Source: Pseudonocardia kunmingensis
Lineage (GTDB): Bacteria > Actinomycetota > Actinomycetes > Mycobacteriales > Pseudonocardiaceae
DNA: 64,000 nt
Assembly (NCBI RefSeq): GCF_006716445.1
Contig: NZ_VFPA01000003.1
Span: forward strand, 186,001-250,000
Reading direction: 5' to 3'
Shown: positions 56,696 through 64,000 of the stretch, in pieces
How the letters are laid out: every line of letters begins with the position of its first letter
Numbering within the stretch: position 1 is the stretch's first letter
Translations under genes and position numbers: made by a program
The notes under the pieces: model-generated
The model's database searches: none
Told to the model about the DNA's origin: nothing
Seen by the model: the letters and a program-made list of their open reading frames with translations, nothing else

Positions 56696-58309
56696 GTGTC
56701 CCTCGCACTCGGCCCGGTCCTGCGCCACGTCGGCGAGACGACCGCCTCGATCTGGGTGCAGACCGGGCGGCCGGCCACCGTCACGGTGCTCGGGTGCAGC
56801 GCGCGCACCTTCGAGGTGGCCGGGCATCACTACGCCCTCGTGCCGGTCACCGGCCTGGAGCCGGGCAGCGAGGTGCCCTACGAGGTGGAGGTCGACGGCG
56901 AGCGGGTCTGGCCGCAGGCCGCCAGCCCGTTCCCGCCCAGCGTCATCCGCACCCGCGGGCGGGCGGCCGACGAGCGGCAGCGGGTCATCTTCGGCTCCTG
57001 CCGCTACTCGAAGGTGGCCGACCCGAAGCTGAGGGCGCAGCTCGGGATCGACGCGCTCGACGCCTACGCGGCGCGCATGGCCACCCGGCCGCACGACGAG
57101 TGGCCCGACGCCCTGCTGCTGCTCGGCGACCAGGTGTACGCCGACGAGCTCACGCCGAAGAACCGCCGCCGGATCGCCGGGCGGTCCGACCGCCACCCGG
57201 ACTGGCCGGACGACGAGATCGTCGGTTTCGACGAGTACGTCGGGCTGTACTGCGACTCGTGGAGCGACCCGGAGATCCGGTGGCTGATGTCCACCGTGCC
57301 CACCGCGATGATCTTCGACGACCACGACGTGCGCGACGACTGGAACACCTCGGCCGTGTGGCGGCACGAGATGCAGAGCACGCCGTGGTGGCGCGAGCGG
57401 ATCCGTTCGGCGCTCGCCTCGTACTGGGTGTACCAGCACATCGGGAACCTGGCTCCCGAACACCTGGCCTCCGACGCCGACTACCGCAAGGTCCTCGAGC
57501 ACGACGGGGACACCTGGCCGCTGCTCGTCGAGCTCGCCGACCGCGCCGACACCGAGACCGACGGCGAGAAGGGCGTGCGGTTCAGCTTCCGCTGGGACCT
57601 CGGCAACAGCCGCCTCATCATGATCGACTCCCGGAACGGGCGCATCCTCGAGGACGGCCGGCACCTCATGCTGGGCGACTCGGAGTTCTCCTGGATCGAG
57701 GAGCAGGCGTCCGCCCCGGGCGCGGTCGACCACCTCATGATCGGCACCTCGATCCCGTGGCTGCTGCCGCACGCGATCGGCGACCTCGAGACCGTCAACG
57801 AGATCGCCGCGGCACGTCCCGGTTGGCGCGGCCGGCTCGGGGAGGCCCTCCGGCAGGCCGCCGACCTGGAGCACTGGGCGGCGTTCCGCAGCTCGTTCGA
57901 CCGCCTCACCGCGATGATCGGGCGGGCGGCGTCGAACGGGCCCGCCACCGTCACCGTGCTCTCCGGCGACGTCCACCACAGCTACGTCGCGCGGGCCGAC
58001 CTGCCCGGTGACCCCGCCGCCCGCGTCCACCAGCTCACCTGCTCCCCGGTGCACAACCGCATCCACTGGTTCGTCCAGCCCGGGTTCCGGCTCGGCTGGT
58101 CACGCGTCGCGCGCAGGCTCGCCGAGCGGTGGTCGCTGCGCGTCGGGGCCCCACCGAAGCCGCTGTCCTGGGAGCGGCTGGCGGGCCCGGTGTTCGGCAA
58201 CACCCTCGCCACCCTCGACCTCACGGGCCCGCGCGCCGAGGTGGTGTTCGAGCAGCCGCAGTCGTCCGCGGCGCTCGTCGAACGGGCCCGACTCGACCTG
58301 ACCGGATGA
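56696..58309 (+). CDS. PhoD-like alkaline phosphatase/phosphodiesterase
   Basis: A 537-residue metallophosphatase. An N-terminal beta domain (TASIWVQTGRPATVTVLGCSARTFEVAGHHYALVPVTGLEPGSEVPYEV) precedes the catalytic part: FGSCRYS, ALLLLGDQVYADEL (metal Asp/Tyr), MIFDDHDVRDDWN and TVLSGDVHHSYVAR (last metal histidines). No signal peptide, unlike classical PhoD, so it is cytoplasmic and probably acts on nucleotide or lipid phosphodiesters. GTG 56696 starts 29 bases after the glucokinase. Confidence 0.92.
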   Translation: MSLALGPVLRHVGETTASIWVQTGRPATVTVLGCSARTFEVAGHHYALVPVTGLEPGSEVPYEVEVDGERVWPQAASPFPPSVIRTRGRAADERQRVIFGSCRYSKVADPKLRAQLGIDALDAYAARMATRPHDEWPDALLLLGDQVYADELTPKNRRRIAGRSDRHPDWPDDEIVGFDEYVGLYCDSWSDPEIRWLMSTVPTAMIFDDHDVRDDWNTSAVWRHEMQSTPWWRERIRSALASYWVYQHIGNLAPEHLASDADYRKVLEHDGDTWPLLVELADRADTETDGEKGVRFSFRWDLGNSRLIMIDSRNGRILEDGRHLMLGDSEFSWIEEQASAPGAVDHLMIGTSIPWLLPHAIGDLETVNEIAAARPGWRGRLGEALRQAADLEHWAAFRSSFDRLTAMIGRAASNGPATVTVLSGDVHHSYVARADLPGDPAARVHQLTCSPVHNRIHWFVQPGFRLGWSRVARRLAERWSLRVGAPPKPLSWERLAGPVFGNTLATLDLTGPRAEVVFEQPQSSAALVERARLDLTG

Positions 58310-58327
58310 CCTGACGGGACTGCAGCC

Positions 58328-58849
58328 ATGACTGCCACCACCATCGAGCCGCCGTTCGCGATCGCGGGCCAGACCGTCGTGCTGCGGCCCACCACCCCCG
58401 CCCACGTCCCGGTGTTCCTGGAGGTCCTGCGCCACCCGCAGATCGCGCCCTGGTGGGGCGGGTACGACCTGGAACGCGTGCGCCGCGAACTGCTCGGCCC
58501 GCACGGCTACGCCATCGAGCTGGCGGGCGAGGTCGTCGGGCTGATCATCTACCGCGAGGAGACCGACCCCGACCACCGCCACGCCGCGCTCGACCTCGCG
58601 CTGCACCCCGACGCCCAGGGTCAGGGCCTGGGCTGCGACGCGCTGCGCGCGATGGCCCACTACCTGGTCACGGCCCGCGGCCACCACCGCGTCACCATCG
58701 ACCCCGCCGCGCACAACGAGCGGGCCATCCGCAGCTGCACCCGCGCCGGCTTCCGCCCGGTCGGCGTGATGCGGCGCTACGAGCGGTCGACGGACGGCGC
58801 GTGGCACGACTGCCTGCTGATGGACCTCGTGAGCGACGACCTCCCCTAG
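58328..58849 (+). CDS. GNAT acetyltransferase, AAC(6')-like
   Basis: A 173-residue GNAT protein: VVLRPTTPAHVPVFLEVLRHPQIAPWWGGYDLERVRREL, VGLIIYREETDPDHRHAALDLALHPDAQGQGLGCDALRAM (acetyl-CoA loop QGQGLG) and IDPAAHNERAIRSCTRAGFRPVGVMRRYE. The layout is that of the AAC(6')/RimJ-like group, which can acetylate aminoglycosides or protein N-termini. Its proximity to the phosphotransferase at 60.8 kb is not evidence of resistance. ATG 58328. Confidence 0.9.
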   Translation: MTATTIEPPFAIAGQTVVLRPTTPAHVPVFLEVLRHPQIAPWWGGYDLERVRRELLGPHGYAIELAGEVVGLIIYREETDPDHRHAALDLALHPDAQGQGLGCDALRAMAHYLVTARGHHRVTIDPAAHNERAIRSCTRAGFRPVGVMRRYERSTDGAWHDCLLMDLVSDDLP

Positions 58850-58884
58850 CAGCGCCACGAGCCTCCGCCCCGGGTCGCGCCCCA

Positions 58885-59292
58885 CCCCCCTTCTGCGCCT
58901 ACGCACCCCGTCGACGGGTCGCGCGGGGGGCGTGAACACGCCCGACCGGGGCCCGTGGTGGCGCCCCGTGCGGCGGGTCGGCGTGGGCGCGCCGTTCCCG
59001 GCTCGAGACCGCTGCCCCCGCCCCCGTTCCAGGCCTCACTCGCAGCCACCCCGGCGCCCTACCCACCCCCGGTGGCGAGAGTGGCCGGGTGGGACACAAC
59101 CACCGAGTGACGTGGTCACCCCGGCAGCCGTCCCCGACATGGCCCCGGCCGGTCCACGACGAGACCGTCCCCGCCGGGTGCCACTCATCCGGCTGTGGTG
59201 CCGTTCCCGAACCCCTTCGACACGGTCCTGCCCGACGCCAACAGATCATTTCCGGGCGGCCCGACCTCATGATCAGCAAGTCGGCGCGTTCC
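58885..59292 (+). repeat. Repeat family A, copy A2
   Basis: Nearly the same as the reverse complement of A1 (10138-10570) and related to A3. It begins ttctgcgcctacgcacccc and ends tcatgatcagcaagtcggcg. It lies between the convergent GNAT gene and a small membrane-protein gene, in a gene-free stretch of about 500 bases. No shared open frame. Confidence 0.8.
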
Positions 59293-59340
59293 CGTGCTGA
59301 CGACATCGACACCATGGGCCTGCGCGCGCTCCCACCCGGA

Positions 59341-59385
59341 CGAACGGCACTTTCGTCGGTACCTAGCCGACGAACGTGCCGTTCG
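59341..59385. terminator. Long hairpin downstream of the small membrane-protein gene
   Basis: CGAACGGCAC and TTCGTCGG at 59341-59359 pair with 59367-59385 (19 pairs, one mismatch, a five-base loop). It abuts the stop of the leftward small ORF at 59386 and separates it from repeat A2, as expected for a terminator. Confidence 0.65.
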
Positions 59386-59583
59386 TCATGCGGAGCCCGC
59401 TTCCCGCTCGGCCTTGCGCCGTCGCTCCTCGGCCAGCACGCACAGCACCAGCAGCCCGCCGAGGACGGCCATCACGATGGTCGCCGGCACGTGCAACTGG
59501 TCGGGCAGCAGGCGCAGCCACCACGCCTCCGACCCGCTCCCCGCCGACCGGTTGACGACCCCCAGCGTCTCCAGCACCCGCAA
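59386..59583 (-). CDS. Small membrane protein with basic tail, 65 residues
   Basis: From TTG 59583, behind a strong GGAGGGGG site, the frame reads RVLETLGVVNRSAGSGSEAWWLRLLPDQLHVPATIVMAVLGGLLVLCVLAEERRRKAEREAGSA: one transmembrane helix and a charged C-terminus. A GTG two codons in is also possible. It ends against the hairpin. No family is recognised. Confidence 0.5.
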   Translation of the reverse strand: MRVLETLGVVNRSAGSGSEAWWLRLLPDQLHVPATIVMAVLGGLLVLCVLAEERRRKAEREAGSA

Positions 59584-59696
59584 TTCCCCCTCCGGAACGA
59601 CCGGATCGAGGATCGCGCCGGGGCCGGCCCGCCCACATCGGGCACAGGGTCCATCCCGCGTCCACCATCGGTATGACGCGAGGGGCCGGCGCGGGG

Positions 59697-60449
59697 TCAG
59701 AAGGGCGTGCGCTCCAGCCAGGTGCGCCACGCCCCCTGGTCCCCGAGGACCGCCAGCCGTGCGTCGTCGGCCGGGATGCGCCGCAGCACCGCCTGCAGCA
59801 ACACGGCCGCGCTCCCCCGCACCGCCACGGCGCCCTTCCCGTGCCCGTGCTCCCAGCGGACGCGCCCGGCCTCGCCGCGTACGAGCCACTCGCCCGCGGC
59901 GCCGAGCCCGTCGTCGGTGGCGTGCAGGTGCAGTGCGACGCCGTCGGGGAGCGCCGGGCCCTCCTCCGGCTCCGCGCGGGCGCCCAGCAGGTCGAGCCAT
60001 TCGGAGAGGCCGTCGGCGGCGAGCGCGGGGTCGACCTCGTACGGGGCGCCCAGCGCGATCGCGGCGTCGGCCCGGTGCACGACCGACTCGTGCAGGCGCC
60101 GCCGGACCCACCAGGCCGCCGGCTGCGGGCCGGTGAACGTCCAGACGGGGACGTCCGCCCCGGTCGCGGCGACCGCCTCGAGCAGCAGCGCCGCGCTCTC
60201 GGTGAGCCAACTCACAGCGGCGTCGATCTCCGCGGGCGGCTTCCCGTCGGGGACGGAGCGAAGGTCGACGCGCGCGTCCGCCCGCTCCCGGACGATCATC
60301 GCCGCCCACCGGTCGCCGCGCCCGACGTGGGTGAGCAACTGCCGCAAGGTCCATCCGGGGCAGGTCGGAACGGGTGTGTCCGCGTCGGCGCGCCGGAGGA
60401 CCTCGCCCAACAGACGGTTCTGGTCGACGAACTCCCGGGCGATCTCCAT
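59697..60449 (-). CDS. Maleylpyruvate-isomerase family (mycothiol-dependent fold) protein
   Basis: A 250-residue protein of the TIGR03083-type DinB/MDMPI group: VPTCPGWTLRQLLTHVGRGDRWAAMIV (first metal histidine), WTFTGPQPAAWWVRRRLHESVVHRADAAIALG (the H...HRADA pair) and a C-terminal MDMPI domain (VALHLHATDDGLGAAGEWLV). Such proteins are numerous in actinobacteria and mostly uncharacterised. It is more typical than the one at 4.9 kb. ATG 60449. Confidence 0.9.
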   Translation of the reverse strand: MEIAREFVDQNRLLGEVLRRADADTPVPTCPGWTLRQLLTHVGRGDRWAAMIVRERADARVDLRSVPDGKPPAEIDAAVSWLTESAALLLEAVAATGADVPVWTFTGPQPAAWWVRRRLHESVVHRADAAIALGAPYEVDPALAADGLSEWLDLLGARAEPEEGPALPDGVALHLHATDDGLGAAGEWLVRGEAGRVRWEHGHGKGAVAVRGSAAVLLQAVLRRIPADDARLAVLGDQGAWRTWLERTPF

Positions 60450-60522
60450 AGCGTGACGCTAGCCCCTTCGGGGGAGCGGGGGTGGGCGCATGGTCGTAGA
60501 CCGGACCGGGTAGAAAACGCGT

Positions 60523-60792
60523 ATGGCGCCTGAGAAACGGGAATGGTCCGTCCCGGCCCCGGTCCGCGCCCTCCTGTGGTGGCCCGGGGTGGCATTCGTG
60601 CTGGTCATGGTCGCTCCGGACGACGCAGCGGTCGGCATCGCCGCGTCCGGCGCCATGCTCGTGACACTCGGCTTCGTCCTCCCGGTGGTCTCGCGCCGCC
60701 TGCGCCGCCCCCGTCGCGTACCCGCGATGGACGACCATCCGACGGTGGAGATGCCCACCGTCGAGATGCCTCCGGTGGGGCGCGCCGCCTGA
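60523..60792 (+). CDS. Small membrane protein with PTVEMP repeats
   Basis: An 89-residue protein with two hydrophobic segments (ALLWWPGVAFVLVMVAP and AVGIAASGAMLVTLGFVLPVV), a basic turn RRLRRPRR and a short tail with PTVEMPTVEMPPV. No family is recognised. Its TGA overlaps the region where the following phosphotransferase begins. Confidence 0.6.
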   Translation: MAPEKREWSVPAPVRALLWWPGVAFVLVMVAPDDAAVGIAASGAMLVTLGFVLPVVSRRLRRPRRVPAMDDHPTVEMPTVEMPPVGRAA

Positions 60793-61436
60793 GGCTGCTC
60801 GGATCCGGCCGCACGGCCGACGTCTACGCGCTCGACGAACATCGGGTGCTGCGCCGCTACCGGCGGGACCGGGACGCGGGTCCGGAGGCGGCGACGATGG
60901 CGCACGTCGCCGCGCTCGGCTTCCCCGCGCCCGCGGTGCACTCCGTGAGCGGTCCCGACCTGGTCATGGAACGGCTGGACGGGCCGACGCTCGGCGCCGC
61001 CGTGTCCGCGAACGGTCACGACGCCACCGACGCGGGCCGTGTGCTCGCCGACCTGCACACCCGCCTGCACGCGCTCCCGGCGCGCTCCGGGAACCCGGAC
61101 GAGAGCGTGCTGCACCTGGACCTGCACCCGGAGAACGTGGTGCTCACCGCCCGCGGGCCGGTGCTGATCGACTGGACCAACGCGACCGACGGCCCTGCCG
61201 ACCTCGACGTCGCGTTCTCCGCGGTGATCCTCGCCCAGGTCGCCGTCGACCCCGCGCATCCCTACGCCGGTGTCGCCGCGCCGATCCTCGCCGCGTTCCT
61301 CCCGGCCGCGGGCGGGCAGCCGTTGCGGATGCTCGAGCGCGCCGTCGCCCGGCGGGCGGCCGATCCCACGATGAGCGCGGGCGAGCTGGAACTGCTGGGC
61401 GCGGCCGCCGCCCGCGTCACCGCGCTCGCCCGCTGA
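60789..61436 (+). CDS. Aminoglycoside-phosphotransferase-fold kinase
   Basis: About 215 residues of an APH/choline-kinase-like fold: RLLGSGRTADVYALDEHRVLRRY (nucleotide loop), VHSVSGPDLVMERLDG, VLHLDLHPENVVLTARGPVLIDWTNATDGPADLDVAFSAVIL (catalytic HLDLHPEN and metal IDW). The family phosphorylates small alcohols, amines or drugs. No ATG or GTG in this frame precedes the nucleotide loop; a CTG at 60789 overlapping the previous TGA is the best guess. Substrate unknown. Confidence 0.75.
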   Translation: MRLLGSGRTADVYALDEHRVLRRYRRDRDAGPEAATMAHVAALGFPAPAVHSVSGPDLVMERLDGPTLGAAVSANGHDATDAGRVLADLHTRLHALPARSGNPDESVLHLDLHPENVVLTARGPVLIDWTNATDGPADLDVAFSAVILAQVAVDPAHPYAGVAAPILAAFLPAAGGQPLRMLERAVARRAADPTMSAGELELLGAAAARVTALAR

Positions 61437-61538
61437 TCACGCACCGTGCGCAGTCGCGCGCGTCACGCGGCCATGAACTTGCATGTCCGATACTCGGAAG
61501 CCAAACTAAATTGGGCACCCCGGTGAGAGGACGACACC

Positions 61539-64000
61539 ATGGCAGAGCTGCACGTGCCGGAGCACCCGGTGCGCTTCGTGACCGCCGCGAGCCTCTTCGA
61601 CGGCCACGACGCGGCCATCAACATCATGCGGCGCATCCTGCAGCGCCAGGGCGCCGAGGTCGTCCACCTGGGCCACAACCGCTCGGTGGACGAGGTGGTG
61701 GCCGCCGCGATCCAGGAGGACGCGCAGGGCGTCGCGATCAGCTCCTACCAGGGCGGCCACGTCGAGTACTTCTCCTACCTCGTGGAGCTGCTGCGCGAGC
61801 GCGGCGCCGGGCACATCAAGGTCTACGGCGGGGGCGGCGGGGTGATCGTGCCGCGGGAGATCGAGCTGCTGCACTCCCGCGGCGTCACCCGCATCTTCTC
61901 CCCCGAGGACGGCCAGCGGCTCGGGCTCCCCGGGATGATCAACACGATGATCCGCGACTGCGACGTCGACCTCGCCGCGGCGCCGCCTGCCTCCTTCGAC
62001 GCCCTGTTCACCGGCGAGCCGGCCACCCTCGCCCGCACGCTCACCCTCGCCGAGGCGGGCCGGCTCCCGGCCGAGATCGACCTCACGCCGAAGCGGACGG
62101 TCCCGGTGCTGGGCATCACCGGCACCGGCGGCTCGGGGAAGTCGAGCCTCACCGACGAGCTCGTGCGCCGCTTCCGCCTCGACCAGGAGGACAAGCTCCG
62201 CATCGCGGTGCTCGCCGTGGACCCGACCCGCCGCCGCGGGGGCGGGGCGCTGCTCGGCGACCGGATCCGGATGAACTCGCTGTCCGGCGACCAGGTGTTC
62301 TTCCGCTCCATGGCCACCCGGGGATCGGAGGCGGGCCTTCCGGAGCGCCTGGGCGACGTCATCGGCGTGCTCAAGGCCGCCGCATTCGACCTCGTGATCG
62401 TCGAGACGCCGGGCATCGGGCAGGGCGACGCCGGGATCGTGCCGTTCGTCGACCGCTCGCTCTACGTCATGACGCCCGAGTTCGGGGCCGCCTCGCAGCT
62501 CGAGAAGATCGACATGCTCGACTTCGCCGACGCGGTGGCGATCAACAAGTTCGAGCGCCGCGGTGCCGAGGACGCCCGTCGCGACGTCGGGCGGCAGCTG
62601 GTGCGCAACCGCGAGGAGTTCGGCGCGTCCTGGGAGGACATGCCCGTCTTCGGCACCAGCGCGGCCACCTTCAACGACGACGGCGTCACCGCGCTCTACC
62701 ACCACCTGCGCGACATGCTGGCCGAGAGCGGGCTCACGGTCGGCGAGGGCAGGCTGCGCCGACCGGAGCGCAAGACGTCCAGCGAGTACGCGGCGGTCAT
62801 CCCCCCGCAGCGCGTGCGCTACCTGTCCGAGATCGCCGAGACGGTGCGCGGTTACCACGCCGACACCGCCGTCCACGTCGACGCGGCGCGGCGGCGCCAG
62901 CACCTGCGGACGGCGCGCGAGCTGGTCGGGGACGCCGTCGACGAGGCGCTGCAGAAGTCCGAGCAGGACCTGCCGGCGGCGTCCGCGGCGCTCCTGGACG
63001 AATGGCCGCAGGTCGTCGAGGCGTACTCGGGCGACGAGATGGTCGTGAAGGTCCGCGACAAGGAGCTGCGCACGCAGCTGACCCGCGAGACGCTGTCGGG
63101 CAACAAGGTGCCGCGCGTGGCGCTCCCCCGGTTCACCGAGGACGCCGAGCTGCTGCGGTTCCTGCGCAGCGAGAACCTGCCCGGGAAGTTCCCGTTCACG
63201 GCCGGGGTGTTCGCGTTCAAGCGCGACGGCGAGGACCCGGGCCGGATGTTCGCCGGCGAGGGCGACGCGTTCCGCACGAACCGGCGCTTCAAGCTCCTCT
63301 CCGAGCACTCCGAGGCCAAGCGGCTCTCCACCGCGTTCGACTCGGTCACGCTCTACGGGCACGACCCCGACACCCGCCCGGACGTCTACGGCAAGGTCGG
63401 CACGTCCGGCGTCTCCATCGCGACGCTGGACGACATGGAGGTGCTCTACTCCGGGTTCGACCTGACCTCGCCCACCACGTCGGTGTCGATGACGATCAAT
63501 GGGCCGGCCCCGACGATCCTGGCGTTCTACCTGAACACCGCGATCGACCAGGTGGTCGAGCGGTTCCGGGCGGAGGAGGGGCGCGAGCCCGACGCGGCCG
63601 AGCACGAGGAGCTCACCGCGTTCGCCCTGCAGAACGTGCGCGGCACGGTGCAGGCCGACATCCTCAAGGAGGACCAGGGCCAGAACACCTGCATCTTCTC
63701 CACCGAGTTCTCCTTGCGGATGATGGCCGACATCCAGGAGTGGTTCATCGAGAAGCAGGTGCGCAACTTCTACTCGGTCTCGATCTCCGGCTACCACATC
63801 GCCGAGGCCGGGGCGAACCCCATCAGCCAGCTGGCCTTCACCCTCGCCAACGGGTTCACCTTCGTCGAGAGCTACCTCGCGCGCGGGATGGCGATCGACG
63901 ACTTCGCGCCCAACCTGTCGTTCTTCTTCTCCAACGGGATGGACGCCGAGTACTCGGTGATCGGGCGCGTCGCGCGGCGGATCTGGGCAGTCGCGATGCG
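61539..64000 (+). CDS. icmF: Fused isobutyryl-CoA mutase IcmF (3' end outside window)
   Basis: 820 residues are visible of about 1,090. Residues 10-140 are a B12 domain (SLFDGHDAAINIMRRIL, where H23 ligates cobalt; SSYQGGHVEYF; YGGGGGVIVPREI). Residues 185-400 are a MeaI-type G-protein chaperone (GITGTGGSGKSS, VDPTRRRGGGALLGDRIRMN, VETPGIGQGD, AINKFERRGAEDA). From about 540 the mutase barrel begins (AGVFAFKRDGEDPGRMFAGEGD, SVSMTINGPAPTILAFY, SISGYHIAEAGANPISQLAF). It interconverts isobutyryl- and n-butyryl-CoA, with GTPase-assisted B12 loading. A pivalyl- or isovaleryl-CoA-active relative is possible. ATG 61539. Confidence 0.96.
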   Translation, partial: MAELHVPEHPVRFVTAASLFDGHDAAINIMRRILQRQGAEVVHLGHNRSVDEVVAAAIQEDAQGVAISSYQGGHVEYFSYLVELLRERGAGHIKVYGGGGGVIVPREIELLHSRGVTRIFSPEDGQRLGLPGMINTMIRDCDVDLAAAPPASFDALFTGEPATLARTLTLAEAGRLPAEIDLTPKRTVPVLGITGTGGSGKSSLTDELVRRFRLDQEDKLRIAVLAVDPTRRRGGGALLGDRIRMNSLSGDQVFFRSMATRGSEAGLPERLGDVIGVLKAAAFDLVIVETPGIGQGDAGIVPFVDRSLYVMTPEFGAASQLEKIDMLDFADAVAINKFERRGAEDARRDVGRQLVRNREEFGASWEDMPVFGTSAATFNDDGVTALYHHLRDMLAESGLTVGEGRLRRPERKTSSEYAAVIPPQRVRYLSEIAETVRGYHADTAVHVDAARRRQHLRTARELVGDAVDEALQKSEQDLPAASAALLDEWPQVVEAYSGDEMVVKVRDKELRTQLTRETLSGNKVPRVALPRFTEDAELLRFLRSENLPGKFPFTAGVFAFKRDGEDPGRMFAGEGDAFRTNRRFKLLSEHSEAKRLSTAFDSVTLYGHDPDTRPDVYGKVGTSGVSIATLDDMEVLYSGFDLTSPTTSVSMTINGPAPTILAFYLNTAIDQVVERFRAEEGREPDAAEHEELTAFALQNVRGTVQADILKEDQGQNTCIFSTEFSLRMMADIQEWFIEKQVRNFYSVSISGYHIAEAGANPISQLAFTLANGFTFVESYLARGMAIDDFAPNLSFFFSNGMDAEYSVIGRVARRIWAVAM

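Noticed and set aside
1-64000. CRISPR array or rRNA operon
   Set aside because: No regularly spaced short repeats and no rRNA-like sequence were seen anywhere in the window.

Overview
The window is very GC-rich throughout, uses GTG starts often, and packs genes into operons with ATGA/GTGA stop-start overlaps. Gene content (two maleylpyruvate-isomerase/DinB-type small-thiol proteins, an F420/FMN-type PNPOx-like protein, NhaA, a fused isobutyryl-CoA mutase, a CYP102-type P450, TRAP and ABC uptake operons) points to a soil actinomycete. I infer a Pseudonocardiaceae-type chromosome (Pseudonocardia-like); this is a judgement from gene content, not from a search.

Layout. 0-4.9 kb: a likely operon on the minus strand (tiny ORF, PNPOx-like, DsbA/FrnE-like, metallo-beta-lactamase fold, then a self-sufficient P450 cut by the window edge), divergent from a TetR regulator whose start region carries two copies of one palindrome. 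4.9-9.6 kb: small-thiol protein, AraC regulator, nucleotidyltransferase, CocE-type hydrolase. 9.6-10.7 kb: a non-coding stretch with stacked palindromes and two inverted copies of a ~0.4 kb intergenic repeat; a third copy lies at 58.9 kb. 10.7-17.8 kb: NhaA, aldo/keto reductase, TOPRIM protein, folA-thyA, RibD-like reductase, erythromycin-esterase-like protein, a small HTH protein with its divergent partner. 17.8-23.7 kb: a LacI-controlled TRAP uptake operon with a shikimate-dehydrogenase-like enzyme and a phosphotriesterase/lactonase-like enzyme. 23.8-28.2 kb: an intact ICL/PEP-mutase gene followed by a graveyard of abutting gene fragments and a frameshifted phytanoyl-CoA dioxygenase. 28.2-32.7 kb: small membrane protein, LysR, DUF4127 protein, a chimeric fragment (PIN toxin end fused to NanE end), PASTA-like small protein, RidA. 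32.7-39.3 kb: AraC regulator divergent from a phytanoyl-CoA-dioxygenase/ABC sugar transporter/DUF4091 operon. 39.6-43.1 kb: carbamoylase-type amidohydrolase and an acetate-type sodium symporter with its small subunit. 43-48.4 kb: NDH-2-like oxidoreductase, PIG-L deacetylase, secreted EEP-domain lipoprotein, PhzF-like protein and a tRNA-Met.

49.1-54.1 kb holds the most unusual locus: a metacaspase with a four-fold C-terminal repeat and a strong internal ribosome binding site, an intracellular subtilisin-like protease with an N-terminal helical/winged-helix-like extension, and an alpha/beta hydrolase, in one direction. This looks like a protease-based effector cassette (immunity, cell death or stress); the function is inferred, not shown. 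A 145-bp repeat sits just upstream of it, and its only other copy sits beside the truncated dioxygenase at 28 kb.

54.2-64 kb returns to ordinary genes: VOC protein, DoxX-like membrane protein with a long basic tail, ROK glucokinase, PhoD-like phosphatase, GNAT acetyltransferase, a repeat copy, small-thiol protein, phosphotransferase, and the start of icmF, cut by the right edge.
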